Positions 17,330 through 25,297 of a stretch of DNA of 64,000 nucleotides are shown in pieces. Where the stretch lies: assembly GCF_900446695.1 (NCBI RefSeq), contig NZ_UAVP01000011.1, positions 62,001 through 126,000 of the forward strand, given 5' to 3'. The translations under genes were made by a program, and so were the position numbers. Under the pieces are notes generated by a model. That model was not told the origin of the DNA. It did no database searches and saw only the letters and a program-made list of their open reading frames with translations. Numbering within the stretch: position 1 is the stretch's first letter; every line of letters begins with the position of its first letter. This DNA is from Capnocytophaga sputigena (GTDB taxonomy: Bacteria > Bacteroidota > Bacteroidia > Flavobacteriales > Flavobacteriaceae).

Positions 17330-17866
17330 TTATTTAGGTTGTACAGAGGCTTTGTATACCTTAATCCCATCATCTCCCTCTCCACTAACCACGACTTGTA
17401 CACTGGTCTCTGCCATATTCAAAATGTCTTTAAATCGCTCTCTATTAGCTTTTAAGTACTCTTGCTTCTGTTCTTTGGTAAGCTCTGTACTTTCGTCTCC
17501 AGTATTTTCTGGAGTTGTATGGGTGTCGGTATTATCAGCCTCATTAGTGTTGAGTTGTTCTTCCTCTTGGTGTTTTCTCATCATCGCTTTCAACACTTCG
17601 TCAGGTGCTGTGGCAGTTTCATTAGCAGTAGAAGGAAATAAATCATTCTCATCTATTTCTGTACTACTGCTGGTTGCCATCTCTTCGACATCGCTAAAGT
17701 CTATATTAGTGACTTTGTTTTCCTGTCCTATCCCCGATAGAGAAAACTCTTGTTTGTCTTCCTCCTCTATAGGAAGTTTTTCTTTTTTGAAGTACAAGTC
17801 GTATAGGATATTCCCTGCATAATAAAGGATGTAAACAATAATTACTATTTGAAAAAATGTTGTCAT
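17330..17866 (-). CDS. Single-pass membrane protein of the transfer region, TraD-position
   Basis: The 178-residue protein has one N-terminal membrane helix (about residues 3-24, FFQIVIIVYILYYAGNILYD) and a long acidic, Ser/Thr/Glu-rich, probably disordered region (about 30-135). A small C-terminal domain follows (NRERFKDILNMAETSVQVVV ... GIKVYKASVQPK). It occupies the place of traD between the ParA-type genes and traE. I do not recognise the C-terminal domain. The gap to traE is 26 bases and to the upstream gene 11 bases. Confidence 0.62.
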   Translation of the reverse strand: MTTFFQIVIIVYILYYAGNILYDLYFKKEKLPIEEEDKQEFSLSGIGQENKVTNIDFSDVEEMATSSSTEIDENDLFPSTANETATAPDEVLKAMMRKHQEEEQLNTNEADNTDTHTTPENTGDESTELTKEQKQEYLKANRERFKDILNMAETSVQVVVSGEGDDGIKVYKASVQPK

Positions 17867-17877
17867 TAGTGTATTAA

Positions 17878-18162
17878 TTAATGGGTTAAGTAACTACTTT
17901 TATAGGCAATCAGTTGTGCTATCATACCTCTAAACTCTCGTTTGCTAAGGGCATAGCGCAAACCTATATCAATGATTTCATTGAGGTCTACTTCAAAAGT
18001 GCCAAACTTCACCAATTCGATGTGTAAATCATTGCTCATACTAATGGTTCTATCACGCCTATTTTCCTCATTTTCTATCCAGTCTCTGAGGAAGTCCTCC
18101 GTGTTTATTTCGTTGTATTTCCGCTCCAATTGTATGTTAAAAGGCAGTTTAAATGGTTTCAT
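17878..18162 (-). CDS. Small protein partnered with ParA-like ATPase
   Basis: The 94-residue protein overlaps the end of the ParA-like gene by 14 bases, suggesting translational coupling. It has no membrane segment. The central part (RTISMSNDLHIELVKFGTFEVDLNEIIDIGLRYAL) could form a strand followed by helices, as in small DNA-binding partners of ParA ATPases. This is inference from position and secondary-structure impression. It corresponds to traB or traC by gene order, but I cannot confirm homology. Confidence 0.55.
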   Translation of the reverse strand: MKPFKLPFNIQLERKYNEINTEDFLRDWIENEENRRDRTISMSNDLHIELVKFGTFEVDLNEIIDIGLRYALSKREFRGMIAQLIAYKSSYLTH

Positions 18163-18787
18163 TGATGTATTGGGTTAATTCTTCAAAGGTTTGTTTAACA
18201 GCATTCTTTTGTCCATACGAAAGGAGACGAGTGTTAATGCTCTGCAAGTCATTGCGCTTGTAGATAGGCGTAGGTAATAATCTACCATACTTGCCAATCT
18301 CCTCGTCCATTGCTTGCTGATTGCGGTAAAAATATCCTTTGTCGTACTTAGAACGCACAAATACCCTATTTGCTTGGCTTTCTATCATTCCCAATAGATT
18401 GATAAATACCATTGTAGATTTTACCGATACATCAGAATACTCAAAAGGAATGATGATAAAGTCACTGTATATGAGCAAATCAATATAACGCTCGTCTAAT
18501 GTTCCTGCTAAGTCAAAGAGGTATACTGTCTCTTCTTTTTTCATATCCATTAAGGTCTGAAAATCTAAAAGACTCTCTTGGTTGTCGTCGCCTATCACCT
18601 CTACCTCATAGAGTTGGGGGATAGAAAGCATTTTATCTTCTTCCCATTTTTGATGGAAAGATTTCTGAAAGTCAAAGTCAAAAGCTTTTACTTTTTTCTC
18701 CTTTACTAAGGTGAGGTAGTTAGCAAAAGCAACCGCTAAGGTAGTCTTGCCTACCCCTCCTTTTTGGGTAGCAAATGTTATAACCAT
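18149..18787 (-). CDS. ParA-family ATPase of the ICE (TraA-like)
   Basis: The 212-residue protein starts directly with a deviant Walker A (QKGGVGKTT at residues 8-16) and contains EETVYLFDLAGTLDERYIDL, with the acidic residue expected in Walker A-prime/B of ParA and MinD ATPases. Proteins of this type segregate or position DNA. In CTnDOT-like elements the first tra gene encodes such a protein. It follows the relaxase gene by one base and overlaps the small downstream gene. The length suits a small ParA without a DNA-binding N-terminus, so a separate partner is needed, perhaps the next gene. Confidence 0.88.
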   Translation of the reverse strand: MVITFATQKGGVGKTTLAVAFANYLTLVKEKKVKAFDFDFQKSFHQKWEEDKMLSIPQLYEVEVIGDDNQESLLDFQTLMDMKKEETVYLFDLAGTLDERYIDLLIYSDFIIIPFEYSDVSVKSTMVFINLLGMIESQANRVFVRSKYDKGYFYRNQQAMDEEIGKYGRLLPTPIYKRNDLQSINTRLLSYGQKNAVKQTFEELTQYINETI

Positions 18788-18788
18788 T

Positions 18789-20300
18789 TTATTTTCGTTT
18801 TTTACGTCGTTTTTTTAATTGTTTATCTAATTCGTCTTCTGTGGTATTGCGTGGAGCATAAGTACTTTTACCCAAAGCTTTAAAGATGTCTGCTACATCG
18901 TTTAAAACCTCTGAGATTTTTCCGCTTGGGCTGTGTTTGAGGTCAGTTTGGCTTCTAATCTCAGAGGTACTGTGTATGGATGTTCCTACGATAAATGCTT
19001 GGTATTCCTCTTTATCTAAAAGAAAGGATAGCTTGTGTATTTGGTGATAACGCTCGTGTATAGTGTAATACGCTCCGTTATCGTCTTGCTCTAAAATGAC
19101 AAAATCATCGTCCTGTGCATTATGAATATGTTGTCTTACATCTTCTTTGAGCTGCTGAAAATCAGGATTGCTCTCTTTGCTTTTAAAGCGTTTGTTTTCA
19201 AACAACATAAAATCTTTAACTCCTACTCCTTCTTTGAGCAAGTACTGTATAAGTATTTGCTTTTCTTTATCGCTTCTCAGATTGTAGTCCTTTAGGCGTT
19301 CAAACTCTCTTTTGTCAATACTATTTTCTGTAAAGTCAAAGATGTCTTTCATCTTAGCTATCTCACTGCCTTTATACACCTGTTGGTTTTTATTGTCAAT
19401 AAGCGTATAACCAAAAGGCTGTTTATCGTCTTTAAAGTGAAAAACGATGTCTATCCCAAAGATTTGGCACAGTTTTTCTTGTAACTCACTCACATATTCT
19501 ATCTGTGGCGGAATAGGCTCTTGCGATAGAATGTTTCGTTCGTATAGTCCCTGTTGAACTCTATCATCTATCACCTTAAAAACTTTATTGCTGTACAAGT
19601 CTTTGTACTTATCTATAAAGGCTTTGATTTGCTTAATGCGCTTATCGCCTTTTTGCTTCTCTTGGTAATGGAGTTTATCACTGAAAAGTGTTTTCTGAAC
19701 AACACCATTGTACAATATATCCACCTGATTAGGGGTGTCATCACTTTGAACTAGTTTAAAACCATTACGTGTGAGTAGCATTTCTAACTGCTGAAGGTTG
19801 CTAAACCTATATTGCAAAAGCTTCTCTATAGTAGCTTGATGATTTGTGCCTAATACCTTTTCCATTGCCTTTGCTAAGGCTTGTTGGGATTTAAGTCGCT
19901 CAAAGCTGTCGTTTATCTTCTTGCCTGTGTTTTTATCTACACGGGTAGAAACAATATGCACGTGGTTGTTTTCGGTGTCCTTGTGAAAGACTACAAGATA
20001 AGGTTGCTGTCCATAGCCCATCTCTTGCATAAAATTATCGGCTATCTCAGTGAGCTGCTCCTTACTGTGTTCTTGGTACTTTGTTGATATTACCGCGTGA
20101 AATTGTGGTTTTCGGGTGCGTTCACTTTCTGAGATGGCTTTAAAGTAATTTCTTACCTCCTCTTGAGAGCTGCTCTCATTGATAAATGAAGGAAAGTTTT
20201 TCATCAGCATTAGCTCGCCCTTCTCGTTATGTACTTTCTTGTCGTTGTACTTTACTCCGTGAAAGTCCCTGCTTGCTGAGCTAAGAATTTTTACTATCAT
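18789..20300 (-). CDS. mobB: Relaxase / mobilization nuclease (MobB-like, MOBP-type motifs)
   Basis: Relaxases nick one strand at oriT and stay bound to the transferred end. The 503-residue protein (ATG at 20300; a TTG two codons upstream is less likely) has an N-terminal relaxase domain. Conserved H68 (QFHAVIST) and the three-histidine motif HKDTENNHVHIV (H106, H113, H115) are visible, and Y18 in VKYND is the candidate nucleophile. The remaining 350 residues are charged and helical and end in a very basic tail (KQLKKRRKKRK). It overlaps the accessory mobilization gene by 20 bases and precedes the parA-like gene by one base. Confidence 0.9.
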   Translation of the reverse strand: MIVKILSSASRDFHGVKYNDKKVHNEKGELMLMKNFPSFINESSSQEEVRNYFKAISESERTRKPQFHAVISTKYQEHSKEQLTEIADNFMQEMGYGQQPYLVVFHKDTENNHVHIVSTRVDKNTGKKINDSFERLKSQQALAKAMEKVLGTNHQATIEKLLQYRFSNLQQLEMLLTRNGFKLVQSDDTPNQVDILYNGVVQKTLFSDKLHYQEKQKGDKRIKQIKAFIDKYKDLYSNKVFKVIDDRVQQGLYERNILSQEPIPPQIEYVSELQEKLCQIFGIDIVFHFKDDKQPFGYTLIDNKNQQVYKGSEIAKMKDIFDFTENSIDKREFERLKDYNLRSDKEKQILIQYLLKEGVGVKDFMLFENKRFKSKESNPDFQQLKEDVRQHIHNAQDDDFVILEQDDNGAYYTIHERYHQIHKLSFLLDKEEYQAFIVGTSIHSTSEIRSQTDLKHSPSGKISEVLNDVADIFKALGKSTYAPRNTTEDELDKQLKKRRKKRK

Positions 20301-20715
20301 TCGCAATGAGTTTATATATCTGCCTAAAGATTTGGTTTTGTTCAGCCTTGAGCTTTACAATCTCGTCTAAACGCTGAGTAAAGGCAATGAGCTCTGCTCG
20401 GTGTACCTCCTTCTTGGCGTTGGCTACATAAGCGAACTGATTGATATTGTTTTCAATCTTAGCAAAGATGTTGTCTTGTTTTTCAATAAACTTTAAAACC
20501 TCACGTCGTTCTTGTACGTTTATATTACCTTCCACTGCTGATATTATCAAATCGGTGAGGGTAGTTTTTCTTTCTGCACTTAACCTTTTCCACCGTTCTT
20601 TCTGACTTTCAGTAATTCTAAGAATAAGGTATTTTGATTTGTTAAGAGCTGTCTTTTCCAACGTCTTTAGGTTTAAATTTTTGGCAAAGTAAGAGAGGTT
20701 TTTTAAGGTGCGCAA
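20281..20715 (-). CDS. mobA: Mobilization accessory protein (MobA-like, probable ribbon-helix-helix)
   Basis: The frame has no early ATG. The longest version starts with TTG at 20715, and another in-frame TTG lies 18 codons downstream (before EKTALNKSKY), so the start is uncertain. The product (up to 144 residues) has a short strand plus helices, KYLILRITESQKERWKRLSAERKTTLTDLI, as in ribbon-helix-helix relaxosome proteins, then a helical C-terminus. Such proteins bind oriT and recruit the relaxase. It overlaps the relaxase gene by 20 bases. The phased repeats immediately upstream of its start are likely binding sites. Confidence 0.8.
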   Translation of the reverse strand: MRTLKNLSYFAKNLNLKTLEKTALNKSKYLILRITESQKERWKRLSAERKTTLTDLIISAVEGNINVQERREVLKFIEKQDNIFAKIENNINQFAYVANAKKEVHRAELIAFTQRLDEIVKLKAEQNQIFRQIYKLIANDSKNS

Positions 20716-20730
20716 TAGGTGAAGAGGGGG

Positions 20731-20860
20731 TGTAGACTATAATAGACTATAAACAGCACAAATGGACGTAACTTTTTAAAAAATAGACTATTTTATACAT
20801 AAATAGACACAAATAGACGGTATTGGTGTTTATTGGATTCTATTGGTACGTATTAGAACG
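20731..20860. repeat. 10-bp-phased short repeats upstream of mobA, candidate oriT/operator
   Basis: The core TAGAC occurs at 20733, 20743, 20783, 20803 and 20813, with a variant TGGAC at 20763. All are separated by exact multiples of 10 bases and so lie on one face of the helix. Directly after them TATTGG occurs at 20821, 20831 and 20841, and TATTAG at 20851, again with 10-base spacing. Because TCTATTGG is close to the complement of the first motif, the two blocks may be inverted arrays around position 20820. This fits a multimeric ribbon-helix-helix binding site, hence an oriT or mobA operator. That role is inferred. Confidence 0.7.
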
Positions 20861-20946
20861 TAAAATATTGGGTTTTTGAAGATTTTTTGATGTATGATTT
20901 CTATTTCCGTTGCAGAAAGAAAAACAAGTTCCGCAGTTTTTCTCCC

Positions 20947-21005
20947 CTTTTAGCTTCCTTTGTAAAAATGCAGACGATAGGCAAATTTTTCAAAGAAGCT
21001 AAAAG
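20947..21005. repeat. Inverted repeat 1 in the mob-int intergenic region
   Basis: CTTTTAGCTTCCTTTG (20947-20962) is complemented by CAAAGAAGCTAAAAG (20991-21005), with one bulged base. Inside, GTAAAAAT and ATTTTT can extend the stem. It makes a long hairpin with a loop of about 14 bases. No T-run follows directly, so it is not a plain intrinsic terminator. It may belong to oriT or to a structured RNA. Confidence 0.65.
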
Positions 21006-21066
21006 GCAAGATGAGTCTTTGTATACCGTTTTTTCAAAACTGTGTATATACAAAGACACATCTTGC
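21006..21066. repeat. Inverted repeat 2, immediately adjacent long hairpin
   Basis: GCAAGATGAGTCTTTGTATA (21006-21025) is complemented by the 20 bases at 21047-21066 with a single mismatch. The loop (21026-21046) contains CGTTTT and AAAAC and can extend the stem. It starts one base after inverted repeat 1, so the two form a double cruciform of about 120 bases. A 69-codon frame crosses both arms but has no features of a real protein. Confidence 0.75.
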
Positions 21067-21262
21067 TCCCAAAACCGCGACCAAATACAGAATTGAAGAA
21101 TATTGTTGATTAATAATGAGTTATAGTTTTAGAGGATTTTAGTTGCAGAAAAAGAAGAAATGGGAGGTCGGTGTACTATATGTTTTTATATAAATATAAT
21201 ATATAATAATATAGGAATTTTCTTGTAAATTTTATAAACACTTATAAGCCAGAAGTTTAATG
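21067..21262. other. Intergenic AT-rich stretch between hairpins and iteron array
   Basis: No gene is evident. It contains an AT-rich run (TATATGTTTTTATATAAATA and following) near 21177-21210 that might serve as a promoter or easily melted region next to the repeat array. Confidence 0.5.
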
Positions 21263-21710
21263 AATTGACCCTATACTATTTTACGCACCCCTTTAGGGAT
21301 ACCCTGTACTATTTTACGCAGGTTAGCAATTGACCCTATATTATTTTACGCCCCCTTTAGGGATACCCTGCACTATTTTACGCAGGTTAGCAATTAACCC
21401 TATATCATTTTACGCATCCTTTTGAGGATACCCTGTACTATTTTACGCAGGTTAGCAATTGACCCTATATTATTTTACGCACCCTTTTGGGGATACCCTG
21501 CATTATTTTACGCAGGTTAGCAATTGACCCTATACTATTTTACGCACCCTTTTGGGGATACCCTGCACTATTTTACGCAGGTTAGCAATTGACCCTATAC
21601 TATTTTACGCACCCCTTTAGGGATACCCTGTACTATTTTACGCAGGATAGGGATTGACCCTATATTATTTTACGCACCCTTTAGGGATACCCTGCACTAT
21701 TTTACGCAGG
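21263..21710. repeat. Tandem array of seven 64-65-bp units (14 iteron-like half-sites)
   Basis: Units begin at 21263, 21328, 21392, 21457, 21522, 21587 and 21652. Each unit contains two copies of ACCCTRYAYTATTTTACGCA spaced about 32-33 bases, giving 14 half-sites at near three helical turns. In each unit, the first copy is followed by a small palindrome such as CCCTTTAGGG. The second copy can fold as CCTGC-loop-GCAGG, and the CCTGT variants still pair through G-T. There are no unique spacers, so it is not CRISPR. The array ends three bases before the integrase stop codon. Possible roles are an iteron origin, an excision-factor or integrase binding array, or a replication or partition site. 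Confidence 0.9.
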
Positions 21711-21712
21711 TC

Positions 21713-23014
21713 TTAAGAATTTTGTAATAAGTGAGAGTAATCCTCAGGAAGTTCTGCATCTATTTCTCTCAAATATTGTTGCAAAGCTGAAAGGGTAGCG
21801 TGCCCTGTAATGAGCATTAATCTATCATAAGTTTCATATTGAGAATATTGTGTGCGTAACTCTCGATATAGTTTCGTGATAAAGGTATGTCTAAAAGAAT
21901 AAAGACCATAATCTTTACCCAAATTTAGTTCGTCTTTTACTTTCTTAAACCTTTTAGTCCAATAATCTCGTTTATTCATTTCTTCAGTCTGCCAATCTCC
22001 TACACCAGTAGGAGTAAATAAATAATGATTAGGGCTAAGTCCTTTAAAATGTTGTATTTCATTGAGCAAAATTTCAGGTATGATTTTTATTTTTACCAAC
22101 TTATTTTTAGCTCTCACGTTTAGTTTAGCACCATCAAAATCAATATCCTTAACTTGTAATCTACAAACTTCAATAGGACGCAAAAAATTATAAGAAACGA
22201 ATTTTACAAATAGTAGTAAATCTCTATCTTTTTCTTCCATAAGAGTAAAAATATCGTCTTGCTGATTTTGAGTATAGGTTTTGTTACGTTCAGGTTTAGC
22301 TTGTAACTTCTTGATTTTTTCAACATTATTATGCTGAATAATCTCATTTTCTTCTAATGTACTAAAAATGGCATTCAGTACCGCAAGAGTGTTATTTCGG
22401 TTACGAGGACTTGATTTTAACAGTACTGAATTGAGAAAGTCATTTATTTCTTTCTTAGTAATATTACCTATGGGAGTATTTTCTAATCCATTACTTTTTA
22501 GAAACTTTTGAAACTGACCTATCCTATATTTGTAATCGGAAAAGGTCTTGTCCGAAACACTACTTTTCTTTAGGTTTAAAGCAAAATCAAGGGCTGAGAT
22601 TGCAGTATACCCACTGTTTTGAGCAATGGTTTCAGGACTAATTTCAGGTTGTTCAGCATTAGGAGTATAACCACTCTCCAAAATATTCTCTATGATATTT
22701 CGCAAAGAGTGGATTTTTATATACCTGCTATCAAAATCCTTGTGCTCTTGGTTTATCTTAAAGAAGATAGAAGGCTGTTTTATCATTTTGCCATCTTCAT
22801 TTCTGAAATAGTAATAAACATACCATCGTTTGTGCTTTTTTAGAATCTCTTCTTTTTCTCTTTCAGAAAAAGCTGAAAGTCTTTTTTCAGAAATAATTTT
22901 TGGATAAATTTTAGGGGCAGAATATTTCTTCTTCATAAGTTCTTTCAATTTTGTATACTCGGAAATATACTCGGTTTTATACTCGCTTTGTATAAGTTGG
23001 TAAAGTGTAGACAT
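21713..23014 (-). CDS. int: Tyrosine recombinase / ICE integrase
   Basis: Tyrosine integrases insert and excise ICEs at an att site. The 433-residue protein has a basic N-terminal arm-binding part, a core-binding SAM-like domain (about residues 130-235) and a C-terminal catalytic domain. Catalytic residues visible are R279 (FLRPIEVCRL), a lysine near 303-307, R375 in YSFRHTF, H405 in TGHATLSAL and the nucleophile Y414 in QQYLRE. The first histidine of box II is a tyrosine (Y372), which I recall as common in Bacteroidota integrases. The start codon is 46 bases from the 3' end of tRNA-fMet, so that tRNA is the probable attachment gene. Confidence 0.92.
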   Translation of the reverse strand: MSTLYQLIQSEYKTEYISEYTKLKELMKKKYSAPKIYPKIISEKRLSAFSEREKEEILKKHKRWYVYYYFRNEDGKMIKQPSIFFKINQEHKDFDSRYIKIHSLRNIIENILESGYTPNAEQPEISPETIAQNSGYTAISALDFALNLKKSSVSDKTFSDYKYRIGQFQKFLKSNGLENTPIGNITKKEINDFLNSVLLKSSPRNRNNTLAVLNAIFSTLEENEIIQHNNVEKIKKLQAKPERNKTYTQNQQDDIFTLMEEKDRDLLLFVKFVSYNFLRPIEVCRLQVKDIDFDGAKLNVRAKNKLVKIKIIPEILLNEIQHFKGLSPNHYLFTPTGVGDWQTEEMNKRDYWTKRFKKVKDELNLGKDYGLYSFRHTFITKLYRELRTQYSQYETYDRLMLITGHATLSALQQYLREIDAELPEDYSHLLQNS

Positions 23015-23042
23015 AAAAAAATACGCTCTAAGGCGTATTTTT
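23015..23042 (-). terminator. Hairpin terminator after tRNA-fMet
   Basis: AAAAATACGC (23017-23026) and GCGTATTTTT (23033-23042) form a perfect 10-bp stem with a 6-base loop. On the minus strand it follows the tRNA and precedes the integrase start, so it should separate tRNA transcription from int. Confidence 0.75.
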
Positions 23043-23060
23043 ATTAGGTTTTTAGTTTAG

Positions 23061-23133
<73 letters not shown>

Positions 23134-23144
23134 ATTTCTGGGTG

Positions 23145-23175
23145 CAAAAGTACAACCTTTTTTTTAAATACCAAA
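23145..23175 (-). promoter_or_regulatory. Promoter of tRNA-fMet
   Basis: On the minus strand TACTTTTG (23145-23152) matches the Bacteroidota -7 box TAnnTTTG, and TTTG at 23172-23175 is a -33 box with a 19-base spacer. The transcript would start just before the tRNA 5' end. Confidence 0.7.
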
Positions 23176-23202
23176 CTTTTGGAAAACTTTTTTTGTACTT
23201 TT

Positions 23203-24312
23203 TTAATCTTCTAAATATATTCTCTTGATTCTGTGTGCCATAGAGGTGATCAATTCATAAGAAATAGTACCTGCTGATTCGGCTAAAGTTTCAGCTGTAT
23301 GAGTTTTATCAAATACAATTACTTCATCACCTTCTTGACAAGAAATTTCAGTAACATCTACTAAGATCATATCCATACACACATTACCTATGATAGAAGC
23401 TTTTTTTCCATTGATAAATACGAAACCTTTCCCCTTGCCATAAATACGATTGATACCATCTGCATGACCTACAGGAATTGTAGCAGTTCTGGTAATATGA
23501 TCGGCAATGTATCCTCGATTATAGCCCAAACTTTCACCTATTTGCAAAGTGTGTAGTTGTGAAATAACACTTTTCAGCGTCATAATAGGTGTAAGATATT
23601 GCTGCAATTTGACATCATTAGCGAAACCATACATACCTATACCACAACGCACCATATCAAATTGTGCTTGAGGATAGTTTAGTATACCTGAAGTATTGCA
23701 TTGATGATAGATTACTTTATGAGTAAATGTTTTGTTTATTTTTTCTTGAAAAGCTATAAAAGTATTGATTTGATTTTCTGTAAATTCTTTCTCATTCATA
23801 TCTTCAGAAGCAGCTAAATGAGAATAAGCAGTTTTCACTTTTACAGTAGTATTGTTTTTTAACAGAGCAAGTGTTTCTTCTATTTCACTTAAGTCAAAAC
23901 CTAAACGATTGAGTCCTGTATTACATTTAAGGTGTACTGGATAATTTGCTAACTGTTGAATTTTAGCATAGTCTAAAAATAATTGGGCAATACGCTGTGA
24001 ATATAAAGTAGGTTCTAAGTTATATTTTACAATATCATTAAAGTTTATAGGTTGTGGATGTAATACTAAAATAGGAAGAGTTATTCCAGCTTTTCTAAGA
24101 GCAATTCCTTCAGAAGTATAAGCTACTGCAAAATAATTAACTAATCCTTTTTTTTGCAAATGAGAAGCTATAGCTACAGAATTATTTCCATAGGAAGAGG
24201 CTTTCACTACAGCTAAGAACAAAGTTGTAGGTTTAAGTCGGTTTTTTAGGTAATGAATATTTTTTTCTAAGGCAGTAAGGTTGATTTCTAAAGTGGTTTC
24301 TTCTGTTTTCAT
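23203..24312 (-). CDS. alr: Alanine racemase
   Basis: The enzyme converts L-alanine to D-alanine for peptidoglycan with PLP. The 369-residue protein has the PLP-lysine K37 in AVVKASSYGNNS (usually AVVKANAYGHG) and the catalytic tyrosine at about Y264 in SLGYNRGY. The motif VGHADGINRIYG takes the place of the common GYADG. The N-terminal TIM barrel and C-terminal beta domain are both present at normal length. Its ATG overlaps the stop of the crotonase gene upstream by four bases, so the two are co-transcribed. It is the first chromosomal gene beyond the ICE junction. Confidence 0.95.
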   Translation of the reverse strand: MKTEETTLEINLTALEKNIHYLKNRLKPTTLFLAVVKASSYGNNSVAIASHLQKKGLVNYFAVAYTSEGIALRKAGITLPILVLHPQPINFNDIVKYNLEPTLYSQRIAQLFLDYAKIQQLANYPVHLKCNTGLNRLGFDLSEIEETLALLKNNTTVKVKTAYSHLAASEDMNEKEFTENQINTFIAFQEKINKTFTHKVIYHQCNTSGILNYPQAQFDMVRCGIGMYGFANDVKLQQYLTPIMTLKSVISQLHTLQIGESLGYNRGYIADHITRTATIPVGHADGINRIYGKGKGFVFINGKKASIIGNVCMDMILVDVTEISCQEGDEVIVFDKTHTAETLAESAGTISYELITSMAHRIKRIYLED

Positions 24313-25076
24313 TTTTTCTTTAATTTTTCTAACATTAATTTTGTTTGTTCTGAAAGTACTAATCTACCTGAAATAGCAGCATTATCAATCAGTTCTTTTT
24401 CCCAATGTTCAGTGTGTTGCCAAGTAATACGTTTCATTTCAGACAAAGCTATAGGATTAGATTTTAGCAAGGTGGTTATGAAGTGGTCTATAGCTTCATC
24501 CATATCTTTTGTATTTTCAAATACGCGAGCTACCAGTCCTTTTTGTTGAGCCCAGTATGCACTTTTCCATTGATCAGGAGCCATAAATAGTTCATTGAGA
24601 GTTGATTGTCCTGCTTTTCGAAGAATGGCAGGAGCTATTACAAAAGGACCTATACCTAATGATAGTTCAGAGAGTTTGATACTTAAAGTTTCGGTAGTAA
24701 ACACATAATCTAATGCAGCGAGTAACCCTACTCCTCCTCCAACAGCTTTACCTTGTACACGACCAATAATGAGTTTTTTGCAACGACGTATTGCTAAAAA
24801 AAGGTGAGCAAAGCCCTCAAAAAATTGTTTACCTTCTTCTTCATTTGTAACCGCTAAAAGCTCATCAAAAGAAGCGCCTGCACAAAAAGCTCCATCTCCT
24901 TCACTTTTGAGTAGAATAACACTTACCTCTTCATTTTCAGAAAGAATATTGATTTCTTTAGTGAGTCTGTTAAGTAGCTCTAGAGGGAAGGAGTTTGCAT
25001 TTGGATGTCCAAAAGTAGTAACAGCTAGCTGTTTATCTATTTTTGTATATAAAGAACCTTGTAATCTATCAGTCAT
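24309..25076 (-). CDS. Enoyl-CoA hydratase/isomerase (crotonase) family protein
   Basis: The 255-residue protein has the crotonase core. It shows the oxyanion-hole region GDGAFCAGASFDELL (about residues 60-74) and GKAVGGGVGLLAALDYVF (about 108-125), followed by KLSELSLGIGPFVIAPAIL. The substrate cannot be read from the sequence; fatty-acid or branched-chain acyl-CoA hydration is possible. The glutamate in LSELSLG is a candidate catalytic residue. A -7-like element TATTTTTG lies on the minus strand at 25099-25106. It is coupled to alr by a four-base overlap, an unrelated function that may simply reflect an operon. Confidence 0.88.
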   Translation of the reverse strand: MTDRLQGSLYTKIDKQLAVTTFGHPNANSFPLELLNRLTKEINILSENEEVSVILLKSEGDGAFCAGASFDELLAVTNEEEGKQFFEGFAHLFLAIRRCKKLIIGRVQGKAVGGGVGLLAALDYVFTTETLSIKLSELSLGIGPFVIAPAILRKAGQSTLNELFMAPDQWKSAYWAQQKGLVARVFENTKDMDEAIDHFITTLLKSNPIALSEMKRITWQHTEHWEKELIDNAAISGRLVLSEQTKLMLEKLKKK

Positions 25077-25126
25077 ATATTATTGTATAATTTGGGGGCA
25101 AAAATAAAACTTTTTTTATAAATAGG

Positions 25127-25157
25127 TTTGGTAATTCAAAAAAATATTTTACCTTTG
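25127..25157 (+). promoter_or_regulatory. Promoter of tRNA-Ala
   Basis: TTTG (25127-25130) and TACCTTTG (25150-25157), separated by 19 bases, match the Bacteroidota -33/-7 consensus. The tRNA begins 11 bases downstream. Confidence 0.75.
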
Positions 25158-25167
25158 CCGCGCAAAT

Positions 25168-25241
25168 GGGGATGTAGCTCAGTTGGCTAGAGCGTTTGGC
25201 TGGCAGCCAAAAGGTCGTGGGTTCGAGCCCCATCTTCTCCA
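25168..25241 (+). tRNA. tRNA-Ala (anticodon GGC)
   Basis: A complete cloverleaf starts at GGGGATG. The anticodon loop CTGGCAG has GGC at 34-36, and the acceptor stem has the G3-U70 pair that identifies alanine tRNAs. A hairpin terminator follows. Confidence 0.93.
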
Positions 25242-25246
25242 CAAAT

Positions 25247-25276
25247 AAAAAAGCTATCCTTTGGGATAGCTTTTTT
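25247..25276 (+). terminator. Terminator after tRNA-Ala
   Basis: GCTATCC and GGATAGC (25253-25259, 25264-25270), flanked by A-run and T-run, form a strong bidirectional hairpin. It can also end folE transcription from the other side. Confidence 0.8.
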
Positions 25277-25297
25277 ATTTTTCAATTACATTTAAAA

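Noticed and set aside
20887-21096. A 69-codon open frame on the plus strand in the mob-int intergenic region
   Set aside because: It is made mainly of the arms of the two inverted repeats, lacks a plausible ribosome site and has no protein-like features; structure in DNA or RNA explains it better.
21263-21710. CRISPR array
   Set aside because: Repeats alternate with two constant short sequences rather than unique spacers, and no cas genes are in the window.
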